DNA of 6,241 nt from Natrialbaceae archaeon Tc-Br11_E2g1 (GCA_001564255.1 LKNC01000171.1:1-6241), one strand, 5' to 3'. Counted from the stretch's first letter, positions 1 to 5,819 are shown. A program made the numbers and translations. Notes: generated by a model not told the origin, from the letters alone.

Positions 1-1397
1 AGGACGGTGGGGGCGACGTCGACGACCCGAGCACCGCGCAGGTCGACGTCGGCCTCGATCGAGGGACCCCGACAGAGCATGATCCCCTCCGCGCGATGAC
101 TGCCGGTGTAGACGTCGCTGTCGGCGAACGGTTCCTCGGCGATCGCGGTACGGACCTCGTAGGCCCCGCGACCGTTGACGATCAGGTCGGGCGATCGCTC
201 GTCGGTCGGGAACAGGTCATCGCCGTCGAGGACCCACAGGACGGGGTCACCGGTCTCCGGGTCGGTCACCGACTCGAAGAGGGCGGTGAGTTCGTCTTTG
301 ATCCCGGACACTCGAGTCGGCGGGACCGTCCCCTCCGCGAAACGTTCGGTGTCGTTGACGTAGACACAGCCGGCGTTGTGGGCGAACGCCGTCGTCCCCC
401 CGTAGTCGACGTCGTAGAGGGCGTGATCGCCCGGGATCTGGGTCGCGACGGAGTCGACCAGCCACCGAGGGAGAGTCGAGAGGAGCTTCTCTTCGGAGAT
501 TCCGACCCGATTCAACGCGTCGGTCACTGTATCCCGGGAGACCCCGAGCGTCGAGAGAACGTTACGGGCCCCCTCGTCCTCGCGCTGGCGGAGGTACCCC
601 TCCCGTTCGAGGATCCTGTTCACGTACACGAGCGTCTCGATCGGCCCGAAGCCGTGATCGGAGACGACGTAGAGGTCCGCCCCACACTCCTCGGCGTGGG
701 CCATCACGTCCCCGAGGATGGCGTCTAACTGTCGGTAATGCTCGAGGACGGCGTCCTCGCCCCACAGCAGGTGCTGGAGGCGGTCCGGCGCGGTGAACAC
801 GAAAAAACAGAGGGTCCAGTCGGGAACGCGCTCGTGCAGGAGGGCCAACAGCTGCCGTCGGTTCGAGAGGACCTCCTCGACGGCTCCCTCGAACTTCCCG
901 GGGCGGTCGACGTACTCCGGGTAGTCGAGGCTGATCCGGTACTCCGGGATCTTCCGTTCGATCTCGGCGGCCAGCTCCGGCGGATGGGTGTACTCCTCGT
1001 CGGTCGAGGGAGTCATCATCCCCGTAACCATCTCCCCCTCGAAGTCCGTCGGTGGGTACGTCATCGGGACGTTCCCGACGATCGACCGTGGGATCTGCTC
1101 CCAGATCGGGGGCCGTTTGCAGTCCCTGCTGGTGTACATCCGTTGTGAGTACTCCGGGGAGAGCTTCTGGAAGCCGTAGATCCCGTGTTTGTCCGGCCAG
1201 ACGCCGGTCGCGATCGAGGGCCAGGCCAGTGGCGTCGTCGCCGGACGGGTGCTCTCGAGGGGGCCCGATGCCCCCTCCGCCCGCAGCCGCGAGAAGTTTG
1301 GCAACTCACCTCCCTCGGCCCACTGTTCGATCAGCCGCCACGGCACGCCGTCGAGTCCGAGCACGAACGCTCGCCCGGATTGGGTAGATCCACTCAT
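1..1397 (-). CDS. Alkaline phosphatase superfamily phosphohydrolase (type I phosphodiesterase/nucleotide pyrophosphatase-like), C-terminus cut by window edge
   Basis: Reading leftward from the ATG at 1397, 465 codons are open to the window edge with no stop, so the C-terminus is missing. The alkaline phosphatase superfamily metal-site motifs appear in order: LGLDG with Asp16; a TTPLAW segment with candidate nucleophile Thr55, followed by SIATG and KHGIYGF; DRLQH with Asp205 and His209; SDHG with Asp247 and His248; and GSHR with His434. This matches the nucleotide pyrophosphatase/phosphodiesterase branch, in which a Thr is the usual nucleophile and two metal ions cleave phosphate or sulfate esters. 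The last visible residues (VVDVAPTV) resemble the segment that precedes the family's C-terminal tail, so I infer that only a few tens of residues are missing. There is no signal peptide or membrane span in the visible part, so it is probably cytoplasmic. The substrate is unknown. The neighbouring deacetylase and glycosyltransferase suggest surface glycan metabolism. The family call is firm; the role is inference. Confidence 0.9.
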   Translation of the reverse strand, partial: MSGSTQSGRAFVLGLDGVPWRLIEQWAEGGELPNFSRLRAEGASGPLESTRPATTPLAWPSIATGVWPDKHGIYGFQKLSPEYSQRMYTSRDCKRPPIWEQIPRSIVGNVPMTYPPTDFEGEMVTGMMTPSTDEEYTHPPELAAEIERKIPEYRISLDYPEYVDRPGKFEGAVEEVLSNRRQLLALLHERVPDWTLCFFVFTAPDRLQHLLWGEDAVLEHYRQLDAILGDVMAHAEECGADLYVVSDHGFGPIETLVYVNRILEREGYLRQREDEGARNVLSTLGVSRDTVTDALNRVGISEEKLLSTLPRWLVDSVATQIPGDHALYDVDYGGTTAFAHNAGCVYVNDTERFAEGTVPPTRVSGIKDELTALFESVTDPETGDPVLWVLDGDDLFPTDERSPDLIVNGRGAYEVRTAIAEEPFADSDVYTGSHRAEGIMLCRGPSIEADVDLRGARVVDVAPTV

Positions 1398-1445
1398 GAC
1401 TGGGTGTACTAAACGTTCGCTGCCGAGAGATGCGGCGGTTCGTGC

Positions 1446-1454
1446 TTTGTTATG
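1446..1454 (-). promoter_or_regulatory. A/T-rich promoter-like motif upstream of the phosphohydrolase
   Basis: On the minus strand this reads CATAACAAA, about 49 bp before the ATG at 1397. It is an A/T-rich island in GC-rich DNA and could be a TATA-type element giving a short leader of about 20-25 nt. No Shine-Dalgarno is visible before the ATG. The identical 9-mer lies at 1567-1575 facing the divergent gene. Promoter function is inferred from position and composition. Confidence 0.3.
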
Positions 1455-1566
1455 GTGGGTGTTCAGGCGGGCAATCCAACCGAACAGCTGACTCTCCGTC
1501 GCCGTGGGCAGTCAGCGAGTCGGACTGGTCTCTCGCGTTCGGACCGCCGTCGGAGAAAAAGCCACT

Positions 1567-1575
1567 CATAACAAA
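1567..1575 (+). promoter_or_regulatory. A/T-rich promoter-like motif upstream of the deacetylase
   Basis: CATAACAAA on the plus strand, about 93 bp before the ATG at 1668 and just downstream of an AAAAA run (1556-1560). If it is the TATA element, transcription would start near 1600 and leave a leader of about 70 nt carrying the Shine-Dalgarno-like GGAGATGA. The same 9-mer faces the opposite way at 1446-1454. Confidence 0.3.
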
Positions 1576-1586
1576 ACCGGTCGACG

Positions 1587-1626
1587 GTCGAGAGGACGAC
1601 GTGATAGACGGAACCGACCTCTCGAC
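1587..1626. repeat. 9-bp perfect inverted repeat in the deacetylase upstream region
   Basis: GTCGAGAGG (1587-1595) and its reverse complement CCTCTCGAC (1618-1626) are separated by 22 bp. The pair lies between the promoter-like motif at 1567-1575 and the start codon at 1668. It could form a leader hairpin or be a regulator site. A chance match is possible because CTCGAG-type words are frequent in this GC-rich DNA. Confidence 0.5.
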
Positions 1627-1658
1627 GGGCGGCACGGTCCACTCGAGTCCGTCCGCGG

Positions 1659-1666
1659 GGAGATGA
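1659..1666 (+). promoter_or_regulatory. Shine-Dalgarno-like site deciding the deacetylase start
   Basis: GGAGATGA matches the haloarchaeal Shine-Dalgarno GGAGGTGA with one mismatch. Its GGAG core ends 5 nt before the ATG at 1668. This supports that ATG over the out-of-frame ATG at 1663. It is the only gene in the window with a convincing site of this kind. Confidence 0.5.
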
Positions 1667-1667
1667 G

Positions 1668-2594
1668 ATGGGGAGCGTCGTCATCTCCATCGACGCCGAA
1701 CTCGGGTGGGGGTTTCACGACCTCGAGTCCCCCCCGACTGCACGCCTAGAGAGTGGCCGACGCGGCTGGCAGGTCCTACTTGACCAGCTAGAGGAGTTCG
1801 ACGTTCCCACGACCTGGGCGGTCGTCGGCCACCTCATGCTCCCCTCGTGTGACGGCGAACACGCGGACCACCCTGCCCCGGAGGGGTGGTTCGAACGCGA
1901 GCGAGGGGAGTGGGCCGACAGGGAGGAACTGCGTTTTTGCCCCGACCTCGTCCGGGCGGTCCTCGAGTCGCCGGTCGACCACGAACTGGCCTGCCACTCG
2001 TTTTCACACGTCCTCTTCGGGGACACAGCTACAACGCGGGAGCTGGCCCGGGCGGAACTCGAACGGTCACTGGAGATCGCCGACGACTGGGGACTGTCCC
2101 TCGAGTCGTTCGTCTATCCACGAAACGACGTGGCCTACCGCGACGTCCTCGCCGGGACCGGATTCACCGCCTATCGGGGTCGGTCGCCGACGGTCGGCGG
2201 CGTCAGGGAGGTATTCGAGACGACGGTCCACGGGGAGACACGGCTCGTCGAACCGACGGTCGACGAGTACGGGCTGGTCGACGTTCCGGCATCGACGTTC
2301 CTGTTCGGCTTCGAGGGGCGAGCCCGGACGGTCGTCGAGGCCGTCTGGGGGGACCCGATGGTCGCCGTGGCACGGCGGGGGATCGACGAGGCGGCCACGG
2401 GCGACGGCCTCTTTCACCTCTGGGTCCACCCCAACAACTTCGTCACCGAACGCGACGACGAACGGTTGCGGGCAGTGTTGGGCCACCTCGAGACCCGACG
2501 GGCGGAAACCGACCTCCGCGTCGAGACGATGGGCGCGGTCAGTCGTCGGGTGCGGACCGTTCCGCCGGAGGCCGTTCTCACGGACTGTGAGTGA
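1668..2594 (+). CDS. Polysaccharide deacetylase family protein (NodB-homology fold)
   Basis: 308 residues, acidic, with no signal peptide or membrane span, so probably cytoplasmic. NodB-type motifs are visible. Motif 1 is at the N-terminus as SIDAELGWG (Asp9, Glu11). Motif 2 is HSFSH (His110, His114), the usual two metal-binding histidines. Motif 3 is FVYPRNDVAY (Pro151, Arg152). A C-terminal FHLWVHPNNF (His250, His254) resembles the last family motif. Family members hydrolyse N-acetyl groups or other C-N bonds on sugars and related compounds using one metal ion. Motif 1 is DxE rather than the classical DD, so the exact reaction is uncertain and amide substrates other than polysaccharide are possible. 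The start is supported by a Shine-Dalgarno-like site and because motif 1 begins at residue 7. It is divergent from the phosphohydrolase and convergent with the glycosyltransferase. A role in trimming a surface glycan is inferred from these neighbours. Confidence 0.88.
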   Translation: MGSVVISIDAELGWGFHDLESPPTARLESGRRGWQVLLDQLEEFDVPTTWAVVGHLMLPSCDGEHADHPAPEGWFERERGEWADREELRFCPDLVRAVLESPVDHELACHSFSHVLFGDTATTRELARAELERSLEIADDWGLSLESFVYPRNDVAYRDVLAGTGFTAYRGRSPTVGGVREVFETTVHGETRLVEPTVDEYGLVDVPASTFLFGFEGRARTVVEAVWGDPMVAVARRGIDEAATGDGLFHLWVHPNNFVTERDDERLRAVLGHLETRRAETDLRVETMGAVSRRVRTVPPEAVLTDCE

Positions 2595-2624
2595 CGGGAC
2601 TGGTTCGTGGCGGCGGACGTGGGG

Positions 2625-3590
2625 TCACTGCCGACGTGGCCGGAGAGAGCCTCGGCCGTCCCGGGGTTCACGTCCGGCCGCCCGCTCGTACACCTCGAGC
2701 ATCGCCTCCGTCGTCCGCTCGATGCTCACCTCGCGGGCGGCCTCCCTGCCGTTCGATCGCTCGCCGACCTCTATCACCCGCGAGAGCCCGGAGACGAGTT
2801 CGGCGTCGCTCGAGGCGACGATGGAGGGTGAGACCCCCGAAAGGCGTTGTCTGACGTCCCCGACGTCGACGGCGACGACCGGGAGGTTACAGGCGAGGGC
2901 TTCTTTCACGGAGTTGGGCGACCCCTCGCTGTGGGAGGTGAGCAAGAGGGCGTCGGCGGCGTTCATGTAGTCGGCGACCTCGTCGTGGTCGACGCCGTAG
3001 ACGGTCTGAAGTCGAACCGGCTTCGCGAGTCGGTCGTCGACCGCCTCGACCACCCGGCGTGCCCGCGGGTAGTTTTTCATCTCTCGACGCGGGGAGTACG
3101 GAAAGAGGACGTGGGACGCCTCGCTGGACCAGCCGACGCGCTCGCGGGCCCGTTCCCGTGGCTCCGGCCGAAAGCGTTCTAGGTCGACGCCGTCGGGGAT
3201 GACCCGACACTCCCCGCCTAGCAGCTCACGCATCTCCTCTGACATGACGACGACTTCCTCACAGAACGGTACACAGGCGCGGCTGATGGGGGAGACGCTG
3301 CCATGGAGGTCAGAGCCCCAAAGCGAGAGGACGACGGGTGCCCGACGCTGGGCGAGAGCCATCGGCGCGGTCAGCCCGTAGTGTGCGTGGACCAGGTCGT
3401 AGCCCTCGCGGGCGTTCCCGATCACTTCCGGGAAAAATCGGAGGTACTCCAGTGGTCCCCGGGAGGCCCCGTCACCGACGTCCCCGCTCACCGACAGCAC
3501 CGAAAAGGAGACCCCGCGGTCCTCGAGGGCTGCCATCTGCTGGTTCATAAACGGCGCGTCGACGTACGTCGTGAGCACGAGGACCTCCAT
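2625..3590 (-). CDS. Family 4-type (GT-B) glycosyltransferase
   Basis: 321 residues. The N-terminal Rossmann-like half starts MEVLVLTTYVDAPF and contains a HAHYGLTAP segment at about residues 68-76. The link to the C-terminal half has IPDGVDLERFRP (131-142), the conserved 'PNGVD..F.P' element of GT4 enzymes. The sugar-nucleotide site is the EX7E motif, Glu222 and Glu230, followed by a PVVAVDVGDV strand. GT4 enzymes transfer a sugar from a nucleotide or lipid-phosphate donor with retention of configuration. The protein is shorter than many GT4 enzymes (about 350-400), and its last 15 or so residues are unusually basic for this proteome. No membrane span is seen, so it probably acts at the inner membrane face on a lipid-linked or nascent glycan. 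The ATG at 3590 is chosen because the first strand begins at residue 2 and an A/T-rich box sits about 30 bp upstream. Donor and acceptor cannot be read from sequence. Confidence 0.9.
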   Translation of the reverse strand: MEVLVLTTYVDAPFMNQQMAALEDRGVSFSVLSVSGDVGDGASRGPLEYLRFFPEVIGNAREGYDLVHAHYGLTAPMALAQRRAPVVLSLWGSDLHGSVSPISRACVPFCEEVVVMSEEMRELLGGECRVIPDGVDLERFRPEPRERARERVGWSSEASHVLFPYSPRREMKNYPRARRVVEAVDDRLAKPVRLQTVYGVDHDEVADYMNAADALLLTSHSEGSPNSVKEALACNLPVVAVDVGDVRQRLSGVSPSIVASSDAELVSGLSRVIEVGERSNGREAAREVSIERTTEAMLEVYERAAGREPRDGRGSLRPRRQ

Positions 3591-3616
3591 CGATCGGATA
3601 CCGCACTGTCCGACGC

Positions 3617-3624
3617 TTTGTTAA
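3617..3624 (-). promoter_or_regulatory. Probable TATA element of the glycosyltransferase
   Basis: On the minus strand this reads TTAACAAA, 27-34 bp before the ATG at 3590. That is the spacing expected for an archaeal TATA box of a leaderless or near-leaderless transcript. No Shine-Dalgarno precedes the ATG. The TAACAAAGC extension also occurs upstream of the phosphohydrolase. Confidence 0.4.
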
Positions 3625-3636
3625 CCGCGACCTTTG

Positions 3637-3652
3637 GCCCCCGAGTGGGGGC
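3637..3652. repeat. Perfect 6-bp GC inverted repeat with 4-nt spacer between two divergent promoters
   Basis: GCCCCC (3637-3642), GAGT, then GGGGGC (3647-3652). It lies between the glycosyltransferase TATA-like box (3617-3624) and the Lrp gene's own box (about 3670-3677), upstream of both predicted transcripts. It is therefore more likely a protein-binding site or DNA structure than an RNA hairpin. Function is inferred from position. Confidence 0.55.
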
Positions 3653-3660
3653 GTCGAACG

Positions 3661-3677
3661 GAAGGAACCTTCTATGA
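3661..3677 (+). promoter_or_regulatory. Palindrome overlapping the TATA-like box of the Lrp-family gene
   Basis: GAAGG-AA-CCTTC (3661-3672) is a 5-bp inverted repeat that runs into the A/T-rich TTCTATGA (3670-3677). The box lies about 20-27 bp before the ATG at 3697, suiting a leaderless transcript. A palindrome on the BRE/TATA region is a typical place for an archaeal autorepressor to bind, so autoregulation is plausible but unproven. Confidence 0.35.
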
Positions 3678-3696
3678 GCCGTCCGAACCGCCGAAC

Positions 3697-4440
3697 ATGG
3701 ACATCCGGCTCGACGAAGTGAACCGTCGTATCATCCACGCGCTGATGGACGATGCCCGGAACACGTCGGCTCCGATGATCGCCGAGGAGGTCGGCGTCTC
3801 GCCGGCGACCATCCGCAACCGCATCAACCAACTCGAGGACGCGAACGTGATCAGGGGCTATCACGCCAGCGTCGACTTCGAGCGCGCCGACGGCCGCCTG
3901 CGGAACCTCTACGTCTGTAACGCACCCGTCGAAGAGCGCGAACGCCTCGCCCAGCAGGCCCGGGTCATCCCCGGGGTCGTCAACGTCCGCGAACTGATGA
4001 CCGGCCGGCGAAACCTCCACGTACTCGCCGTCGGCGAAGGGACGAGTGACCTCCGACGGGTCGCCCGCGAGATCGCCAAACTCGGCATCGAGATCGAAGA
4101 CGAGGACCTCGTCCAGTCTGAACACTTCGACCCCTACCAGCCGTTTGGCCCCGACGACGAGGAGCCGACCGCCCTCTCTGAGTTCATCAGTCTCTCCGGC
4201 GGTGCCGAGGTCCTCGAGGTCACCATCCCCGACTCGGCCCCGATCGCCGGGCTCACCCTCGAGGAAGCCGGCAGACGTGGGGTCTTAGCCGACCAGCTGC
4301 TCGTCGTCTCGATCGAACGCGACGACGAGGTGATCACCCCCCACGGAGATACCGCGATCCGTACCGACGACCTCGTGACGGTCCTCTGTCGGGACGGCGT
4401 CACCGAGGAGCGACTCGAGGCGTTCGAGTCCGTGGAGTGA
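3697..4440 (+). CDS. Lrp/AsnC-family transcriptional regulator with C-terminal TrkA-C (RCK_C) domain
   Basis: 247 residues. Residues 3-60 form an AsnC-type winged helix-turn-helix (LDEVNRRIIHAL, then SAPMIAEEVGVSPATIRNRI). Residues about 65-145 resemble the Lrp/AsnC ligand-binding (RAM) domain, with VIPGVVNVRELMTGRRNLHV. An acidic linker (QPFGPDDEEP) leads to residues about 168-233, which match a TrkA-C/RCK_C domain (EVLEVTIPDSAPIAGLTL ... ITPHGDTAIRTDDLVTVL). RCK_C domains usually bind ligands in potassium-channel regulators. This combination is, to my knowledge, recurrent in haloarchaea. The start at 3697 is preferred to an in-frame ATG at 3634 because the first helix begins there, the extra N-terminus would look noncoding, and a TATA-like box sits at the leaderless distance. 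The gene is divergent from the glycosyltransferase and convergent with hisF. It is a cytoplasmic DNA-binding protein; target genes and effector are unknown. Confidence 0.9.
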   Translation: MDIRLDEVNRRIIHALMDDARNTSAPMIAEEVGVSPATIRNRINQLEDANVIRGYHASVDFERADGRLRNLYVCNAPVEERERLAQQARVIPGVVNVRELMTGRRNLHVLAVGEGTSDLRRVAREIAKLGIEIEDEDLVQSEHFDPYQPFGPDDEEPTALSEFISLSGGAEVLEVTIPDSAPIAGLTLEEAGRRGVLADQLLVVSIERDDEVITPHGDTAIRTDDLVTVLCRDGVTEERLEAFESVE

Positions 4441-4501
4441 TACTATCGGACTTCGCTCCGGCAGTGTGAAACCGGGTCGATGACTCGGGTGCGACGAGAT
4501 C

Positions 4502-4516
4502 GGCGGGGAGTCCGCC
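4502..4516. terminator. Weak hairpin in the convergent spacer between the regulator and hisF
   Basis: GGCGG (4502-4506) and CCGCC (4512-4516) can pair around a 5-nt loop in the 94-bp spacer between two convergent genes. No T-run follows on either strand, whereas archaeal terminators are usually marked by T-tracts. The terminator role is only a guess from position. Confidence 0.2.
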
Positions 4517-4534
4517 TCGGCGTCGATGTCGGCC

Positions 4535-5350
4535 TCACAGTCGAACCGGTACGTCCCGCTCGTCCAGATACTCCTTTACATCGCGGACTGAATACTCGTC
4601 GAAGTGAAAGATAGACGCGGCGAGTCCGGCGTCCGCGCCGGCCTCGGTAAAGACCTCGTGCATGTGTTCGGGGCCACCACAGCCCGAGGAGGCGATGACG
4701 GGCGTGTCGACGGTCTCACAGACTGCTTCGGTAAGCGGGAGGTCGTAGCCGTCTTTGGTCCCGTCCTTGTCGATGGAGTTTACGAACAGTTCACCGGCCC
4801 CACGGGACTCTGCTTCGGCGGCCCACTCCAGGACGTCGATCCCCGTCCCCTCGCGGCCGCCTTTCTTGGTACACTCGAACCAGCACGATTCGCCGTCGAT
4901 CTCGACGTAGTGCTCACCCTCCCCGTCGTAGCGCCGGCGGGCGTCGACGCTGATGACGATACACTGGCTACCGAAGGCTTTCGCCCCCTCGTTTACCAGT
5001 TGCGGACGCTCGAGTGCGCCCGTGGTGATCGAGACCTTGTCCGCGCCCGCACGCAGGGTCTCTTTTATGTCCTCGGTCGTCCGGATTCCTCCGCCGACGG
5101 TGAGGGGAATAAACACCTCGTCTGCGACCCGCGAGACGACGTCGAGCATCGTCTCTCTGCCCTCCGCGGAGGCCGTAATATCGAGGAAGACGAACTCGTC
5201 GGCTCCCGATTCGTTGTAGGCTTTGGCCATCTCGACGGGGTCGCCGGTGTATTTCAAATCCTCGAAGTGAACGCCGGTGTAGACCGCCGGGTTTCCGTCC
5301 TCGTCCAGGTCGACGTCGATACACGGAATAATGCGTTTGGTAAGCCCCAT
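4535..5350 (-). CDS. hisF: Imidazole glycerol phosphate synthase, cyclase subunit HisF
   Basis: 271 residues, a complete (beta-alpha)8 barrel. With the glutaminase HisH it turns PRFAR plus ammonia into imidazole glycerol phosphate and AICAR, in histidine synthesis and with a link to purine synthesis; cytoplasmic. Visible signatures are KRIIPCIDVD with catalytic Asp12, FLDITAS (56-62), PLTVGGGIR (82-90, phosphate site), ISVDAR with the second catalytic Asp136, NSIDKDGTKDGYD (191-203), the SSGCGG phosphate loop (221-226) and AASIFHF. It exceeds the bacterial length of about 255 through insertions near residues 15-30 and 140-165, as in haloarchaeal HisF. The ATG at 5350 is chosen because the barrel begins there and a TATA box sits about 35 bp upstream. 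The same frame stays open upstream to a GTG at 5578, but that stretch has no HisF character. One oddity: the usual VSIN(T/S) segment reads VSITT (106-110), with Asn replaced by Thr. No his neighbour is visible. Confidence 0.97.
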   Translation of the reverse strand: MGLTKRIIPCIDVDLDEDGNPAVYTGVHFEDLKYTGDPVEMAKAYNESGADEFVFLDITASAEGRETMLDVVSRVADEVFIPLTVGGGIRTTEDIKETLRAGADKVSITTGALERPQLVNEGAKAFGSQCIVISVDARRRYDGEGEHYVEIDGESCWFECTKKGGREGTGIDVLEWAAEAESRGAGELFVNSIDKDGTKDGYDLPLTEAVCETVDTPVIASSGCGGPEHMHEVFTEAGADAGLAASIFHFDEYSVRDVKEYLDERDVPVRL

Positions 5351-5381
5351 GTGATCAGTACGGGTGGCTACACACCGAGGG

Positions 5382-5388
5382 TAATAAA
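5382..5388 (-). promoter_or_regulatory. TATA box of hisF
   Basis: On the minus strand this reads TTTATTA, 32-38 bp before the hisF ATG at 5350. It is a good match to the haloarchaeal TTTWWA-like TATA element and stands out in GC-rich DNA. Transcription would start roughly 5-10 nt before the ATG. No Shine-Dalgarno is present, consistent with a very short leader. Confidence 0.5.
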
Positions 5389-5511
5389 GAAGTCTGGATC
5401 GGGCAGTCTTTTGAATCGTTCGCCTCGCTGAGAGTGTTTCGGCCGTCGGTATTAGCCAAGACGACGTGGATCGAACTCCCCTGTTCAGGCCCTCGTCGAT
5501 CGTGTTCGTCC

Positions 5512-5523
5512 CGAGTTTACTCG
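5512..5523. repeat. Short palindrome CGAGT-TT-ACTCG
   Basis: A 5-bp inverted repeat with a 2-bp spacer, about 160 bp upstream of the hisF start and inside the gene-free stretch. It has the form of a dimeric regulator site, but a match this short can occur by chance and nothing near it fixes a target. Confidence 0.3.
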
Positions 5524-5583
5524 AATCGGAGGGTCGTTCCCGTGTCTCTGACTCCGTGCCGTTGAAGCTCACGGTCACGCGTA

Positions 5584-5692
5584 ATACTGTCGGTCATAGA
5601 TACGTACACCACTCCCGAGAGAAGACGAACTGACACGCGCTGTACCGCCAGTTCTGTCACACACGGGTTCACAGGTCCATGACCGACAGTAT
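5584..5692. repeat. Perfect 14-bp inverted repeat enclosing 81 bp
   Basis: ATACTGTCGGTCAT (5584-5597) is the exact reverse complement of ATGACCGACAGTAT (5679-5692). Weaker inverted pairs are nested inside on nearly the same axis: CCCG/CGGG (5614-5617, 5664-5667) and GAACTG/CAGTTC (5627-5632, 5649-5654). Read outward, each arm continues into a TATA-like word: AGTATTA on the left (minus strand) and AGTATAA on the right (plus strand). The arms could be terminal inverted repeats of a miniature element, with a TA dinucleotide flanking CTGTCGGTCAT on each side as a possible target duplication. They could also be two copies of an operator/promoter module firing outward, or the stem of a structured RNA. 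A perfect 14-bp match within about 110 bp is unlikely by chance. Confidence 0.85.
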
Positions 5693-5700
5693 AAGTAAAC
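5688..5700 (+). promoter_or_regulatory. Outward-facing TATA-like element at the right arm of the inverted repeat
   Basis: CAGTATAAGTAAA on the plus strand is a TATA-like island. It would place a transcript start near 5715-5720, where there is a GTG at 5717. The following frame does not look like a haloarchaeal protein gene, so any transcript might be noncoding and run antisense to the end of the gene at 5857-6241. Confidence 0.3.
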
Positions 5701-5819
5701 GGAGGAAGCGGCGCAGGTGAGCACGGCGCGTTCGTCGCCAGGTCGCGATCGAAAGGCAGCGAGTAGTGTCCGTTCGATGCTACCGGAGGGAACGTGCGGA
5801 CAACTCCCGCCGGTACGTG

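Noticed and set aside
96..1148. Plus-strand open frames opposite the phosphohydrolase
   Set aside because: They are the complement of a minus-strand gene with all family motifs; their products have no recognisable domains.
1849..2970. Long 373-codon plus-strand frame overlapping the deacetylase and glycosyltransferase
   Set aside because: It runs in a shadow frame of two well-supported genes, with an Arg/Ser-rich composition typical of off-frame reading of GC-rich DNA.
3634..3696. Earlier in-frame ATG start (3634) for the Lrp-TrkA-C gene
   Set aside because: The extra 21 residues precede the first helix of the DNA-binding domain, lie over the GC inverted repeat and TATA-like box, and look noncoding.
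4447..4460. CGGA/TCCG hairpin just after the Lrp-family stop codon
   Set aside because: A 4-bp stem without a following T-tract is too weak to call a terminator.
4604..5431. 275-codon plus-strand frame opposite hisF
   Set aside because: It is antisense to hisF, a highly conserved enzyme gene, and shows no domain of its own.
5351..5578. In-frame upstream extension of hisF to a GTG at 5578 (76 extra residues)
   Set aside because: The extension has no HisF similarity, HisF normally starts at MxLTKRIIPCIDVD, and a good TATA box sits inside the extension just before the ATG at 5350.
5641..5700. tRNA-like GGTTCACAGG stretch
   Set aside because: GTTC alone is present; no paired T-arm, anticodon arm or acceptor stem could be built around it.
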